From positions 1 through 59,225 of the forward strand of contig ONAB01000019.1 in NCBI GenBank assembly GCA_900315705.1: a stretch of 59,225 bases of DNA. The letters run 5' to 3'. Made by a program: the position numbers and the translations under genes. The stretch is from an uncultured Bacteroidales bacterium. Its GTDB lineage: Bacteria; Bacteroidota; Bacteroidia; Bacteroidales; WCHB1-69. Of the stretch, positions 45,386 to 54,222 are shown in pieces. The stretch's first letter is position 1; the number at the start of each line of letters is the position of its first letter. Below the pieces are notes generated by a model, which had not been told where the DNA came from, searched no databases, and saw nothing but the letters and a program-made list of their open reading frames with translations.

Positions 45386-45711
45386 GTCCGCACAGAAGTG
45401 CGGACGTTCTAAAACTTCCCTTCTATTGTAGAAGGGGTGGCCGTAGGCCGGGGTAGTAATATAAAGAATATAAACACCTTGGCAAGAATAATATGACAAT
45501 CAACCACAATTCTTGAAACAAGGATATCCTGTCCGCAACCTTTCTATAAATAAGGAATTATAATCCATATTAACTACCCCGCCCTTCGGGCACCCCTTCT
45601 GAAAATCAGAAGGGGAACTGGCGCCTCGCGGCACTACCGTGCCACGGGTAAAAAGATATGGGGAAAAACAGTCTCTTTTGCTTTTACGGGTCAACGGCTA
45701 TATCATTGCCA
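45386..45711. repeat. R-family structured repeat, copy B
   Basis: It matches copy A (1770-2020) in GTCCGCAC-agaa-GTGCGGAC, CCCTTCTA-TTG-TAGAAGGG, the AGTAATATAAAGAATATAAA stretch, CCCCTTCTGA-AAA-TCAGAAGGGG and the right end GGGTCAACGGCTATATCATT. It carries about 80 extra bases (45508-45589) absent from copy A, ending in a GCCC-tt-CGGGC-like hairpin. The right end lies 4 bases from the GNAT stop codon. Confidence 0.82.
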
Positions 45712-45715
45712 TATT

Positions 45716-46294
45716 TTAACCATTTTTTACCATCTTCCAATAGAGATGGTCGAACGCTATCACGTTGCGGTCGGTGACCACAAAGCCCAGGCGGGTGTAG
45801 ATACGTTGTCCTTTTTCGTTGTCGGGGTCCACGAGGAGGGAGATTTTCAGGTCGGGGCACTGCTGCTCCGCCCAGGCGATGCGCGTGCGCATAAGGGCGG
45901 TGCCCACCCCAAGACAGCGGTACTGCGGCAGCACGGCCAAGGTGTCAATATAGTACTCGCCGGCGCCGGCCTCATCGGGCATTGCATCCAGGTCGAGCTC
46001 GCGGAAATGGGGCAACTCGCGGAAGGTGGTGCGGCGCAACGAGTGGTATTGCTCGCCAGGATAGGAGATGAGCGCTCCGGCTACATTGCCCTCCACCTCG
46101 GCCACCAGGGCGTGACGGTAGCTGTAGAGCGTGTCTTCCCGCGCCGCCAGGGGCTCCAAACCGGCCGCCACCTGCGTGTTAAACTCGGTTTCCTGCTCAA
46201 AAATCTCAAAACCGATGCCCTCGCACACACACCGCGCCAGGAAGGCGGCGTCGGCGGGAGTGGCCGGGCGGATATGAAACGTGTTTTCTTCCAC
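45716..46294 (-). CDS. GNAT family N-acetyltransferase
   Basis: The 192-residue protein has the GNAT acetyl-CoA binding motif A (YYIDTLAVLPQYRCLGVGTALMRTRI, with Q/RxxGxG/A as QYRCLGVG) and the C-terminal strand KGQRIYTRLGFVVTDR. It probably acetylates an amine; the substrate is unknown. It starts 14 bases after der, so it is the last gene of the yicC-der unit. Confidence 0.9.
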   Translation of the reverse strand: MEENTFHIRPATPADAAFLARCVCEGIGFEIFEQETEFNTQVAAGLEPLAAREDTLYSYRHALVAEVEGNVAGALISYPGEQYHSLRRTTFRELPHFRELDLDAMPDEAGAGEYYIDTLAVLPQYRCLGVGTALMRTRIAWAEQQCPDLKISLLVDPDNEKGQRIYTRLGFVVTDRNVIAFDHLYWKMVKNG

Positions 46295-46308
46295 AAGAAT
46301 GAATCAGA

Positions 46309-47613
46309 CTATTTCTTCCTGAAATAGATCTCCATCGGCACGCCGCTGAAATCCCAGTTTTTGCGGATCTGGTTCTCCAAGAAGCGCTTGTAGGGGTCCA
46401 CCACATATTGCGGGAGGTTGCAGAAGAAGGCGAAAGTGGGGTACGCCACCGGCAACTGCGTCACATACTTGATGCGGATGACTTTGTCCTTGTTCATCGG
46501 CGGGGGCGTCTGCTGGATAATCGGCAGCATCACGTCGTTCAGCTCCGAAGTGGGGACCTTGCGCGTGCGGTTCTTGCACACCTCGATGGCCGTTTCCAGC
46601 ACCTTGTAGATGCGCTGCTTCTCCAACACGGAGGTGAAGATGATGGGCACATCGTTGAACGGGGCGATGCGGCTCTTGATGAGGTCTTCGTACTGCTTGT
46701 GCGTATGGTTGTCCTTCTCGATGAGATCCCACTTGTTCATCACCACCACCACACCTTTGTGGTTGCGGGCGGCAAGACCGAAGATGTTGAGGTCCTGCTG
46801 GTCGAAGCCCTGCGAGGCGTCGGCCATCACGATGCAGACGTCCGAGTTCTCGATGGAGCGCACAGCGCGCATCACAGAATAGAACTCAAGGTCCTCCTCC
46901 ACCTTTTTCTTCTTGCGCAGACCGGCGGTGTCAATGAGATAGAAGTCGAAGCCGAAGCTGCGGTAGCGGGTGAAGATGGTGTCACGGGTGGTGCCGGCCA
47001 GCGGGGTGACGATATGGCGGTCCTCACCCAGGAAAGCGTTGATGATGGAGGACTTGCCCACGTTGGGCTTGCCCACGATGGCGATGCGGGGCAGGTCGTC
47101 GGGGGCGTGCTCCACCTCCTTGGAGAAGTGCTTCACCACCTCGTCGAGCAGCTCGCCCGTGCCACTGCCGGTGGCTGCCGAAATGGGAAACACCTGCTCC
47201 ACGCCCAAGGCGTAGAACTCCGCGTAGTCCAGATAGTTGCTCGGACTGTCAATTTTGTTCACCGCCAGATAATAGGGCTTCTTGCAACGGCGCAAAATCT
47301 GCGCCACCTCCTCATCAAGCGGGGTGAGGCCCTCGCGACCATCGACCATAAAGACAATCACATCGGACTCCTCAATGGCGAGTTGCGCCTGCTTGCGGAT
47401 CTCCGACTCGAAAATATCGTCGGAGCCCACCACATAGCCTCCTGTGTCGATGACGGAAAACTCGTAGCCGTTCCAGTCGGATTTGCCGTAATGGCGGTCG
47501 CGGGTCACGCCAGCCACGGAATCTACAATGGCCTCGCGCGCCTTGATCAAACGGTTAAACAAGGTTGATTTGCCCACATTGGGCCGACCGATAAGGGAGA
47601 GTATGTTGGTCAT
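46309..47613 (-). CDS. der: Ribosome biogenesis GTPase Der (EngA)
   Basis: The 434-residue protein has two tandem G domains: GRPNVGKST (residues 9-17) with DTGGY, and GKPNVGKSS (about 182-190) with DTAGLRKK and NKWD. A C-terminal KH-like domain follows ([19 protein letters not shown] ... [17 protein letters not shown]). It is required for 50S subunit maturation. It lies 29 bases after yicC in the same direction. Confidence 0.98.
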   Translation of the reverse strand: MTNILSLIGRPNVGKSTLFNRLIKAREAIVDSVAGVTRDRHYGKSDWNGYEFSVIDTGGYVVGSDDIFESEIRKQAQLAIEESDVIVFMVDGREGLTPLDEEVAQILRRCKKPYYLAVNKIDSPSNYLDYAEFYALGVEQVFPISAATGSGTGELLDEVVKHFSKEVEHAPDDLPRIAIVGKPNVGKSSIINAFLGEDRHIVTPLAGTTRDTIFTRYRSFGFDFYLIDTAGLRKKKKVEEDLEFYSVMRAVRSIENSDVCIVMADASQGFDQQDLNIFGLAARNHKGVVVVMNKWDLIEKDNHTHKQYEDLIKSRIAPFNDVPIIFTSVLEKQRIYKVLETAIEVCKNRTRKVPTSELNDVMLPIIQQTPPPMNKDKVIRIKYVTQLPVAYPTFAFFCNLPQYVVDPYKRFLENQIRKNWDFSGVPMEIYFRKK

Positions 47614-47642
47614 CTTAATTTCTTAACTTCTTAATTTCTTAA

Positions 47643-48515
47643 CTATAAAATATTGGCCAGTTGCTCTTTGAGTTTTTCCAGTTCGTCTTTCATCCGGACG
47701 ACTATCTGCTGGATATCAAAATCGTTGCTTTTGGAGCCGAGGGTGTTGATTTCGCGGCCGCACTCCTGCACGATGAATCCGAGTTTCTTGCCGTTGGCCT
47801 GCGGTTCCTCCATCGTCTCAAGAAAGTAGTTGCAGTGCTTGCGCAGGCGCACCTTCTCCTCGGTAATGTCGAGTTTTTCGATGTAGTAGAAAATCTCCTG
47901 CTCAAGGCGGCTGGGATCGTACTGGGTCTTGGTGGCCAGCTCGGCGAGCGATTTCTCGAACTTGGCGCGTAGGTTGACGATACGGTTCTCCTCAAAGGGC
48001 GTCACCTCATCGATGGTGTCGCGGATGAGGCAGATGCGCTTTTCAAAATCCTTGGCCAGCACCGCGCCCTCGGTCGTGCGGAACTCGTTGACCTTGTCGC
48101 AGGTGTCAAGGATGGCCTGGCGCACATTTGCCCACAGCTCGTCGGAGAGCTCCTCCTGCGGGGTGGAGATGACGTCGGGCATCCGCAAAGCCTGCAGGAA
48201 AATGTCGCTGTTGACAGGATTGCCCAGCGACTGGGAGAGTTGCGTCAGCGTGTCGTAATACGACTTGGCCAGGGCCTCGTTGATGGAGACGGTGGCGGTG
48301 GCGTTGCGGTCGAGGGTAAGGCTGAAGTCAATTTTACCGCGCTCAAGCTCGCGGGCGAGGATGGTGCGGATCTCGTTCTCGTTGTTGCGGAACAGGGGTG
48401 CAATACGCGTGTTCACATCGAGTTGCTTGCTGTTCAGCGTGCGCACTTCGATGGTAATCGACTTGCCTTCAGTCTCTATGGTGGTGCGACCGAAACCGGT
48501 CATTGATTTAATCAT
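47643..48515 (-). CDS. YicC/YloC family endoribonuclease
   Basis: The 290-residue protein starts MIKSMTGFGRTTIETEGKS, the family N-terminus (YicC_N), and ends with the DUF1732 domain (IVQECGREINTLGSKSNDFDIQQIVVRMKDELEKLKEQLANIL). YicC proteins are stress-linked RNases that act on small RNAs. An in-frame start 57 bases upstream exists but lies beyond the -7 box at 48539-48546, so the MIKSMTG start is chosen. Confidence 0.93.
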   Translation of the reverse strand: MIKSMTGFGRTTIETEGKSITIEVRTLNSKQLDVNTRIAPLFRNNENEIRTILARELERGKIDFSLTLDRNATATVSINEALAKSYYDTLTQLSQSLGNPVNSDIFLQALRMPDVISTPQEELSDELWANVRQAILDTCDKVNEFRTTEGAVLAKDFEKRICLIRDTIDEVTPFEENRIVNLRAKFEKSLAELATKTQYDPSRLEQEIFYYIEKLDITEEKVRLRKHCNYFLETMEEPQANGKKLGFIVQECGREINTLGSKSNDFDIQQIVVRMKDELEKLKEQLANIL

Positions 48516-48538
48516 AGTACAGGATTTTAAAAAGCGTG

Positions 48539-48546
48539 CAAATGTA
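48539..48546 (-). promoter_or_regulatory. -7 box TACATTTG for yicC-der-GNAT
   Basis: On the minus strand TACATTTG lies 23 bases before the yicC ATG at 48515. Confidence 0.55.
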
Positions 48547-48588
48547 CATAAATTTTGAATATACACTGACACAATGTTATTGTCGTAC

Positions 48589-48613
48589 GTAGAGACGGGG
48601 CGTGCCCCGTCTT
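48589..48613. repeat. GTAGAGAC palindromic repeat, GGGGC/GCCCC variant
   Basis: GTAGAGACGGGGC and GCCCCGTCT form the stem; the CACATTGTG core of other copies is replaced by GGGGCGTGCCCC. Confidence 0.65.
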
Positions 48614-48636
48614 AGCGAATAACAGAGGAAGGATCC

Positions 48637-48670
48637 AAAAAAAAGAGGATGGTTTCCGCAACCATCCTCT
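48637..48670 (-). terminator. Rho-independent terminator of the trx-POT unit
   Basis: On the minus strand GAGGATGGTT and AACCATCCTC form a perfect 10-base stem with a GCGG-type loop, followed by TTTTTTTT. It starts 27 bases after the POT stop codon. Confidence 0.92.
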
Positions 48671-48696
48671 AATATAGTAATGTATATGAAAGTCTG

Positions 48697-50361
48697 TTAT
48701 TTCGTCACTCTTTCAAGCCACTTCACCATACCGAACATAATGGCCATTGAGAGGAAGCAGACGATGGCGAACACGAGCCAGCAGTACTTGATGGGCCAAG
48801 CGTTGTACATCACCGGTCCGAGCCAAATGAGCAGGTTGCCGAGGGCGGTAGCGCCGAGCCAGAGGCCTTGGCACAAGCCCACCATATGGCGCGGGGCCAC
48901 CTTGGAAACGAAGGAGAGTCCCAGCGGGGAGATGAACAGCTCAGCCACGGTCAGGAAGAAATAGGTGACGAGCAGCACCCACGGGGCAGCCTTGGAAAGA
49001 CCGGCAGCAGCCATTTGGGCGGCATCCAGCAGACGGAATTCCGTACCGGAAGGATAATTATTGACGATGGAGATAATCATCAGGAAGAGGTATGCACAAC
49101 CGGCGATAGCCATACCGATGGCAATCTTGCGAGGCGTGGAGATGGGTTTGCCTCTGCGGGCCAAAGCGCCGAAGATGACCATAATGATCGGGGTGAGCAC
49201 AATCACGAAGAAGGGGTTCAGGGCCTGCCAGATTTCGGGGGCAATCTTCTCGGTCTGCACGAAGTCGCGGGCAAACACGGAGAGCGACTGGCCATTCTGG
49301 TGGAAGGAGAACCAGAAGAAGACGGCGATGCCGAGCACGGCAAACAGCGCATAGAGACGTTGTTTGATCTCCTTTGCCATAGCCTGCTTCTCTTCGGCAG
49401 TGTATTCCACCACTTCGGTCTGCTGTTTCTTGGCCGGCTGCGGGAGTTTGTACTTGTTGGTCAGGAAAATGACCAGAGAGATGGCCATTGCCAGCACAGA
49501 AGCGATGAAGGAGAAGTGCACACCCTGGTTGAACACGGTGATGTAGTCGGAGCAGAAAGCGGCCGTGTCGGTGAAGTTGTAACCGCTTTGAAGCACGCTC
49601 TGCATCGTCTCCGTGAACTTTTGAGTTTGCTCACCGTTGGCGAGGAACTGGTGGCAGAGGCCGGACATATCGGCATTATAGACCAGGTGGTGGGCTTTGA
49701 GCCACCATTCGCGGAGGAACGGAGCGATGAACGGGGCGAAGAAGCCGCCGATGTTGATGAAGACGTAGAAGATCTGGAAACCGGAGTCGCGGCGATCCTT
49801 GGCCTCAGCGAGAGCCTCGGGGCCCTTCTTGGCGGCCTCAGCCTCAAACTCGTCGTACAGTTTGCCGACGATAGCCTGGAGGTTGCCCTTGAACAGACCG
49901 TTACCGAAAGCAATGAACAACAGGGCCATACAGGTGATGATGAGGATGGTCGTCCAGCCAGCGCCACTGTCAAGGATAGCACCTTCGGCCGTCTTGCTGA
50001 ACAAGGGGATAGCCATCACCACATAGCCGATAGCCATAATGATGAGACCCCACTGGATGGTCTTGTTGTAGTTTTGGGTTCTGTCGGCGATGATACCACC
50101 CACCAAACTCAGCACATAGATGCCGAAGTAGAAGACGGAGTAGATGACGCCGGCGGTGCCGTCGGGCAGACCGAACTTGGAGACGAGGAAGAGCAGCAGC
50201 ACGGCGTTCATAATATAGTAGCCGAAGCGCTCGCCCATATTGCTCAAAGCGGCGGCAATCAGCCCTTTCGGGTGATGCAGTCTGGCCTCACGCACATAAT
50301 AAATCAAAAACGGTATGATGACAATCGTACCGATAATGCAAATTAGTAAAGCAGTACTCAT
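48697..50361 (-). CDS. POT (PTR2) family proton-coupled peptide transporter
   Basis: The 554-residue protein has about 14 membrane helices. The POT signature ExxER-F/Y appears as NMGERFGYYIMNAVLLLF (about 41-58), and a PTR2 segment (SGFQIFYVFINIGGFFAPFIAPF) follows. It imports di- and tripeptides with protons across the inner membrane. The central helical insert (KKQQTEVVEYTAEEKQAMAKEIKQRL) joins the two halves. It starts 24 bases after the thioredoxin stop and ends before a perfect terminator. Confidence 0.96.
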   Translation of the reverse strand: MSTALLICIIGTIVIIPFLIYYVREARLHHPKGLIAAALSNMGERFGYYIMNAVLLLFLVSKFGLPDGTAGVIYSVFYFGIYVLSLVGGIIADRTQNYNKTIQWGLIIMAIGYVVMAIPLFSKTAEGAILDSGAGWTTILIITCMALLFIAFGNGLFKGNLQAIVGKLYDEFEAEAAKKGPEALAEAKDRRDSGFQIFYVFINIGGFFAPFIAPFLREWWLKAHHLVYNADMSGLCHQFLANGEQTQKFTETMQSVLQSGYNFTDTAAFCSDYITVFNQGVHFSFIASVLAMAISLVIFLTNKYKLPQPAKKQQTEVVEYTAEEKQAMAKEIKQRLYALFAVLGIAVFFWFSFHQNGQSLSVFARDFVQTEKIAPEIWQALNPFFVIVLTPIIMVIFGALARRGKPISTPRKIAIGMAIAGCAYLFLMIISIVNNYPSGTEFRLLDAAQMAAAGLSKAAPWVLLVTYFFLTVAELFISPLGLSFVSKVAPRHMVGLCQGLWLGATALGNLLIWLGPVMYNAWPIKYCWLVFAIVCFLSMAIMFGMVKWLERVTK

Positions 50362-50385
50362 ATTTTAAGAATTAAAGATTAGATT

Positions 50386-50700
50386 TTACAGATACTGGTT
50401 GATCTTTTCGACGATGAGGTCCTTGGGAACGAGGCCCACGAGGCTGTCCACCACCTCTTTGTTCTTGATGAAGACGAGCATCGGGATGTTCATCACGCCG
50501 AACTGCATCGCGATGTCGTTGTTCTCGTCGGTGTCGCACTTGCCGATGATGGCTTTGCCCTCATACTCGGCGGCGATTTCTTCGACGACGGGAGCCAAGT
50601 GGCGGCAGGGACCGCACCACGGAGCCCAGAAATCAATCACGACCAGCTTGTCACCATTGACAAGGGTCTCGAAATTGGAAGAGTCAATTGCTAATGCCAT
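50386..50700 (-). CDS. trxA: Thioredoxin
   Basis: The 104-residue protein has the classical fold with WCGPC (C29 and C32 in FWAPWCGPCRHLAP) and the cis-Pro loop NIPMLV. It reduces protein disulfides in the cytoplasm. No signal peptide is present. It is the first gene of a two-gene unit with the peptide transporter and has a 100-base structured leader. Confidence 0.97.
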   Translation of the reverse strand: MALAIDSSNFETLVNGDKLVVIDFWAPWCGPCRHLAPVVEEIAAEYEGKAIIGKCDTDENNDIAMQFGVMNIPMLVFIKNKEVVDSLVGLVPKDLIVEKINQYL

Positions 50701-50725
50701 AGTGTATTTCTTTGTATAATAAATA

Positions 50726-50782
50726 AATGGGCTTCATTTGTCTTTATTTGTCTCGCAACTTCCAAGCCGTGCGAAGCCCATT
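50726..50782 (-). promoter_or_regulatory. Inverted repeat in the trx leader
   Basis: AATGGGCTTC (50726-50735) and GAAGCCCATT (50773-50782) are perfect inverted repeats 37 bases apart within the untranslated leader of trx. The loop carries two ATTTGTCT-like words. It could regulate translation or be a repeat remnant; the sequence alone does not decide. Confidence 0.5.
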
Positions 50783-50807
50783 GTACACGGTTTGAAAATT
50801 ACGGCTG

Positions 50808-50815
50808 CAAAAATA
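50808..50815 (-). promoter_or_regulatory. -7 box TATTTTTG for trx-POT
   Basis: On the minus strand TATTTTTG gives a leader of about 100 bases before the trx ATG at 50700. Confidence 0.5.
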
Positions 50816-50894
50816 GTTATAATTTCAATATGAAGGTTTTCCGCCTTGCAACTTTTCAACTAATTCATTAAAAAAAACACTCATTATTTCATTT

Positions 50895-50968
50895 GTCCGC
50901 TCCGCCGCGCGGACATCCCAAAACTCCCCTTCCCTGGGGAAGGGGTGGCCGATAGGCCGGGGTAGGGG
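50895..50968. repeat. R-family repeat, left part only (copy C)
   Basis: GTCCGC...GCGGAC is followed by CCCCTTCC-ctgg-GGAAGGGG and GGTGGCCGATAGGCCGGGGTAG. It matches the left third of copies A and B, but the hairpin stems differ at paired positions and still pair. Confidence 0.75.
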
Positions 50969-50972
50969 TATA

Positions 50973-51000
50973 GTAGAGACGCGGCGCGCCGCGTCTCTAC
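50973..51000. repeat. GTAGAGACGCGGC perfect palindrome
   Basis: The arms GTAGAGACGCGGCG and CGCCGCGTCTCTAC are perfectly self-complementary over 28 bases. The element belongs to the GTAGAG palindrome family and directly follows R copy C. Confidence 0.75.
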
Positions 51001-51041
51001 ATTCGGCAATTTCATATGCCTGCGTATATTTGAAATTTATG

Positions 51042-51049
51042 TATCTTTG
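51042..51049 (+). promoter_or_regulatory. -7 box TATCTTTG for the first aminotransferase
   Basis: TATCTTTG lies 46 bases before the ATG at 51096. The longer in-frame start at 51030 lies upstream of this box and is therefore rejected. Confidence 0.6.
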
Positions 51050-51095
51050 CACCCCATTTTCAGGAATATTATTATTAACAAATAACTTAAAAAAT

Positions 51096-52295
51096 ATGCC
51101 GCAAATATCCAAAAAGGGGCAAACGATGCCCTCCTCCCCCATCCGTAAACTGGTCCCTTTCTCTGACGCTGCCAAGCTGCGCGGGATCCACGTATATCAT
51201 TTGAACATCGGCCAGCCCGACATCGAGACACCGAAGGGTGCCCGCGATGCCGTCAAGAACGCCGACATTCCCGTCATTGCCTACACCCACTCGGCCGGCA
51301 ACCTCAGCTACCGCAAGAAACTGGTGGAATACTACCACAGCGTGGGCATTGACATCACCCCCGACGAGATCCTCATCACCACTGGCGGCAGCGAAGGCCT
51401 CCTTTTCGCCTTCAACAGCTGTATGGACCCGGGCGACGAGATCATCATCCCCGAACCGTTCTACGCCAACTACAACGGCTTCGCCGTCACCTGCGGCGTC
51501 GTGGTGAAACCCATCGTCTCCACCATCGACAACGGCTTCGCACTGCCCTCCATCGAGGAGTTCGAGAAGCTCATCACCCCGAAGACCAAGGCCATTATGG
51601 TGTGCAACCCCAACAACCCGACGGGCTACCTCTACACCGAAGAGGAGATTCGCCAACTGGGCGAAATCGCCAAGAAACACGACCTCTTCCTCTTTGCCGA
51701 CGAGGTCTATCGCGAGTTCTGCTACGACGGTGTCAAGCACTTCTCCGTGATGCAACTTGAAGGTTTGGAGCAGAATGTGGTGCTCTTGGACTCCGTTTCC
51801 AAGCGCTACAGCGCCTGCGGCGTGCGTACCGGTGCCCTCATCACCCACAACAAGGATGTCTATAACACCGCAATGAAGTTCGCCCAGGCCCGTCTGAGCC
51901 CCCCGACCTACGGCCAGATCCTCGGCGAGGCTGCCGTCGATACCCCGAAGGAGTACTTCGATGCCGTCATCACCGACTATGTGGCCCGCCGCAACACCGT
52001 GGTGAATGGCGTCAACGCCATCCCCGGCTGCTTCGTGCCGATGCCCAAGGGCGCCTTCTACTGTGTGGCCCGCCTGCCCATCGACGACTCCGACCGCTTC
52101 TGCCGCTGGATGCTCGAAGAGTTCAACTACAATGGCGAGACCACGATGATGGCCCCCGCCACCGGCTTCTACTCCACCCCCGGCAAGGGCAAAAACGAAG
52201 TGCGCATCAGCTACTGCCTCAAGGTCGAAGACCTCCAGAAGGCCGTCAAATGCCTCGAAGAAGCCCTCAAGGTTTATCCCGGAAAAACGAACTAG
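51096..52295 (+). CDS. Class I/II PLP aminotransferase
   Basis: The 399-residue protein has the fold-type I aminotransferase motifs: NIGQPDIETP near the N-terminus, the CNPNNPTG motif (about 169-176), FADEVYREF with the PLP-ring Asp, the Schiff-base lysine K236 (DSVSKRYSACGVRTG) and a C-terminal VRISYCL with the substrate-binding Arg. It is probably an aspartate- or aromatic-type transaminase. A second paralogue follows 124 bases downstream. Confidence 0.93.
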   Translation: MPQISKKGQTMPSSPIRKLVPFSDAAKLRGIHVYHLNIGQPDIETPKGARDAVKNADIPVIAYTHSAGNLSYRKKLVEYYHSVGIDITPDEILITTGGSEGLLFAFNSCMDPGDEIIIPEPFYANYNGFAVTCGVVVKPIVSTIDNGFALPSIEEFEKLITPKTKAIMVCNPNNPTGYLYTEEEIRQLGEIAKKHDLFLFADEVYREFCYDGVKHFSVMQLEGLEQNVVLLDSVSKRYSACGVRTGALITHNKDVYNTAMKFAQARLSPPTYGQILGEAAVDTPKEYFDAVITDYVARRNTVVNGVNAIPGCFVPMPKGAFYCVARLPIDDSDRFCRWMLEEFNYNGETTMMAPATGFYSTPGKGKNEVRISYCLKVEDLQKAVKCLEEALKVYPGKTN

Positions 52296-52315
52296 TTTAG
52301 AATTAAGAATTGAGA

Positions 52316-52380
52316 ATTATTAGTTGAAGATCCTTAATTCCTTAGTTTCTTAGTTTCTTAGTTTCTTAATTCCCTTGTTT
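52316..52380. repeat. TTAGTTTC word array between the aminotransferases
   Basis: Words CTTAATTCC, TTAGTTTCTTAG and TTAATTCCC recur several times. Similar words occur at 47616-47640 and, inverted, at 53790-53823. Confidence 0.55.
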
Positions 52381-52419
52381 TCCGGTTATTAATATCAAAT
52401 AAAAAAAGAAAAAAGATAT

Positions 52420-53652
52420 ATGGAACGTTTATCAAAAAGAGTCACCTCTATGGCCGCGTCGGAGACGCTGGCTATGACCGCTTTGGCACGCGAGCTCAAG
52501 GAAAAGGGCAAGGATGTCATCAGCTTGAGCATCGGCGAGCCCGATTTCAACACCCCTGAAACGGTCAAGGAGTATGCCAAAAAGGCTATTGATGATAATT
52601 TCACGCACTATCCTCCCGTGCCCGGTTATGCCGATCTGTTGAAGGCTATCAGCAATAAGTTTAAGAGAGACAACAACTTGGACTATGCACCCAACCAAAT
52701 CGTGGTCTCCACGGGCGGCAAGCAGTCCATCTACCAAGTGGTGATGGCGTTGGTGAACCCCGGCGACGAGGTCATCATCCCCACCCCTTATTGGGTCTCC
52801 TACCGCGCCATCGCGGAGATGGCCGAGGGCAAATGCGTCTATGTGCCTGCCAAGTTGGAGAACGACTTCAAGATCACGCCCGAGCAGCTCGAGGCTGCCA
52901 TCACGCCGAAGACCAAGCTGATGATGTTCAGCAGTCCCTCCAACCCGACGGGTATGGTGTATAGCAAGGAGGAGTTGCGCGCCCTCGCCGAGGTGATTGC
53001 CAAGCATCCGCAGATGATGGTGATGGCCGACGAGATTTACGAGCACATCAACTTCGTGGGCCGTCACGAGAGCATCGCCCAGTTCGACTTCATCAAGGAC
53101 CAGGTGGTCACGGTGAACGGTGTGGCGAAGGGCTTCGCGATGACGGGCTGGCGTATCGGTTTCATCGGCGCTCCTGTCGATGTGGCCAAGGCCTGCGGCA
53201 AGATGCAGGGCCAGATCACGTCGGCTACCGGCTCTATTTCCCAACGCGCCGCCCTGCGCGCAATGGAGATGGACCCTGCCACTTCCGAGGACATCCTCCA
53301 GATGCGCGCCACCTTCCAGAAGCGCCGCGACCTCGTCTATGACCTGCTCCAGCAGATTCCCGGCTTCGAAGTGCGCCTGCCCCAGGGTGCCTTCTACTTC
53401 TTCCCGAAGGTGAAATCCCTTTACGGCAAAAATGTGCCCGCCGACTCCGAGTTCGCCAAGGAGTACGGCAAAACCGTCATTGAGAACTCCAAGGACCTCG
53501 CCTTCTACATCCTGTTGGACGCCAACGTCTCCACCGTGCAGGGCAGCGCCTTCGGCGATGACGACTGCATCCGCCTCTCCTACGCCACCTCCGAAGACAA
53601 GCTCAAGGAGGCCTGCCGCCGTATCAAGGCCGCCGTGGAAGCGATGAAATAA
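52420..53652 (+). CDS. Class I aminotransferase, AspC-like
   Basis: The 410-residue protein carries SLSIGEPDFNTPE, SSPSNPTGMVYS, MADEIYEHI, the PLP lysine K237 (VNGVAKGFAMTGWRIG) and CIRLSYATSEDKL near the C-terminus. These are the subgroup I-gamma/AspC motifs, so aspartate transaminase or a related activity such as prephenate transamination is likely. It follows the first aminotransferase with no visible promoter. A GTAGAG-family palindrome with a short T-run follows the stop and may terminate transcription. Confidence 0.95.
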   Translation: MERLSKRVTSMAASETLAMTALARELKEKGKDVISLSIGEPDFNTPETVKEYAKKAIDDNFTHYPPVPGYADLLKAISNKFKRDNNLDYAPNQIVVSTGGKQSIYQVVMALVNPGDEVIIPTPYWVSYRAIAEMAEGKCVYVPAKLENDFKITPEQLEAAITPKTKLMMFSSPSNPTGMVYSKEELRALAEVIAKHPQMMVMADEIYEHINFVGRHESIAQFDFIKDQVVTVNGVAKGFAMTGWRIGFIGAPVDVAKACGKMQGQITSATGSISQRAALRAMEMDPATSEDILQMRATFQKRRDLVYDLLQQIPGFEVRLPQGAFYFFPKVKSLYGKNVPADSEFAKEYGKTVIENSKDLAFYILLDANVSTVQGSAFGDDDCIRLSYATSEDKLKEACRRIKAAVEAMK

Positions 53653-53689
53653 TACGACCTATTTCCAATGCCATACGAAATGGCACTAT

Positions 53690-53716
53690 GTAGAGCCGTC
53701 ACATTGTGGCGGCTCT
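53690..53716 (+). terminator. CACATTGTG palindrome acting as a possible terminator
   Basis: GTAGAGCCG and CGGCTC arms surround TCACATTGTGG, followed by TTTTT. Compared with the copies at 24555 and 26309, the A-T pair next to GAG has become C-G and pairing is kept. The T-run makes it a plausible terminator for the aminotransferase gene. Confidence 0.6.
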
Positions 53717-54128
53717 TTTTGATTTGCGGGGTGCGATGTACGGGGTGCGATTTGCGACTTACGACTTACGAAAAAGGTCTATGGTCTATAGTAATTAAGA
53801 AATTAAGAAACTAAGAAATTAAGTCTTCAGTCTCAAGTCTTACGTCTAGGATACGACGTGCGAGGTATTATCGTAGACAAATACAGCCTCGGAGAGGCGG
53901 CACGCACGGAGTGCAATTAACACCATACGCAGTGTGGTGATGGGGATGCCTGCGCCCGCTACCGGCATCTCGGAGAGATATCCGTGTTCCATCAGGGATA
54001 ACAAAAAATGTGTCGTCCCTGCGGGACGTTTCGGTGCGTGGTATGCCGCATCGTTCTACCGGGCTTCCGTCCCTGCCGGGACGTGGGCGATGTGCGGGGT
54101 GCGAGGTGTGTGATGATATCCGCCGAGG
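53717..54128. other. Repeat-rich spacer without a gene
   Basis: It contains the words GGGGTGCGAT, ACTTACGACTTACGA and GTCTTCAGTCTCAAGTCT, then a string of short stem-loops (GCCTC-ggaga-GGC, CCATACGCAGTGTGG, GTCCC-tgc-GGGAC, GTCCC-tgcc-GGGAC). No coding sequence is convincing. Confidence 0.6.
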
Positions 54129-54187
54129 TAGAGCCGCCACAATGTGGGGTCATCGTCGTGGAGCCGCCACAATGTGACGGCTCTACT
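54129..54187. repeat. Two tandem CACAATGTG palindrome copies
   Basis: A partial copy GTAGAGCCGCCACAATGTGG (54129-54148) is followed by a fuller one GGAGCCGCCACAATGTGACG (54161-54180) that ends in GCTCTAC. The orientation is opposite to 53690, and the copies use C-G at the variable pair. Confidence 0.75.
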
Positions 54188-54222
54188 GCGTTCGCGGCGG
54201 CGAGGTCCTGCCGTGAATGCAG

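Noticed and set aside
45500-45694. 64-codon ORF in R repeat copy B
   Set aside because: It reads across hairpins and the copy-specific insertion; copy A has no matching frame.
48516-48572. Longer YicC start giving 19 extra residues
   Set aside because: The extension includes the -7 box at 48539-48546, and the family N-terminus is MIKSMTGFGR.
51030-51095. Longer aminotransferase start
   Set aside because: It lies upstream of the -7 box at 51042-51049 and adds sequence unlike the family.
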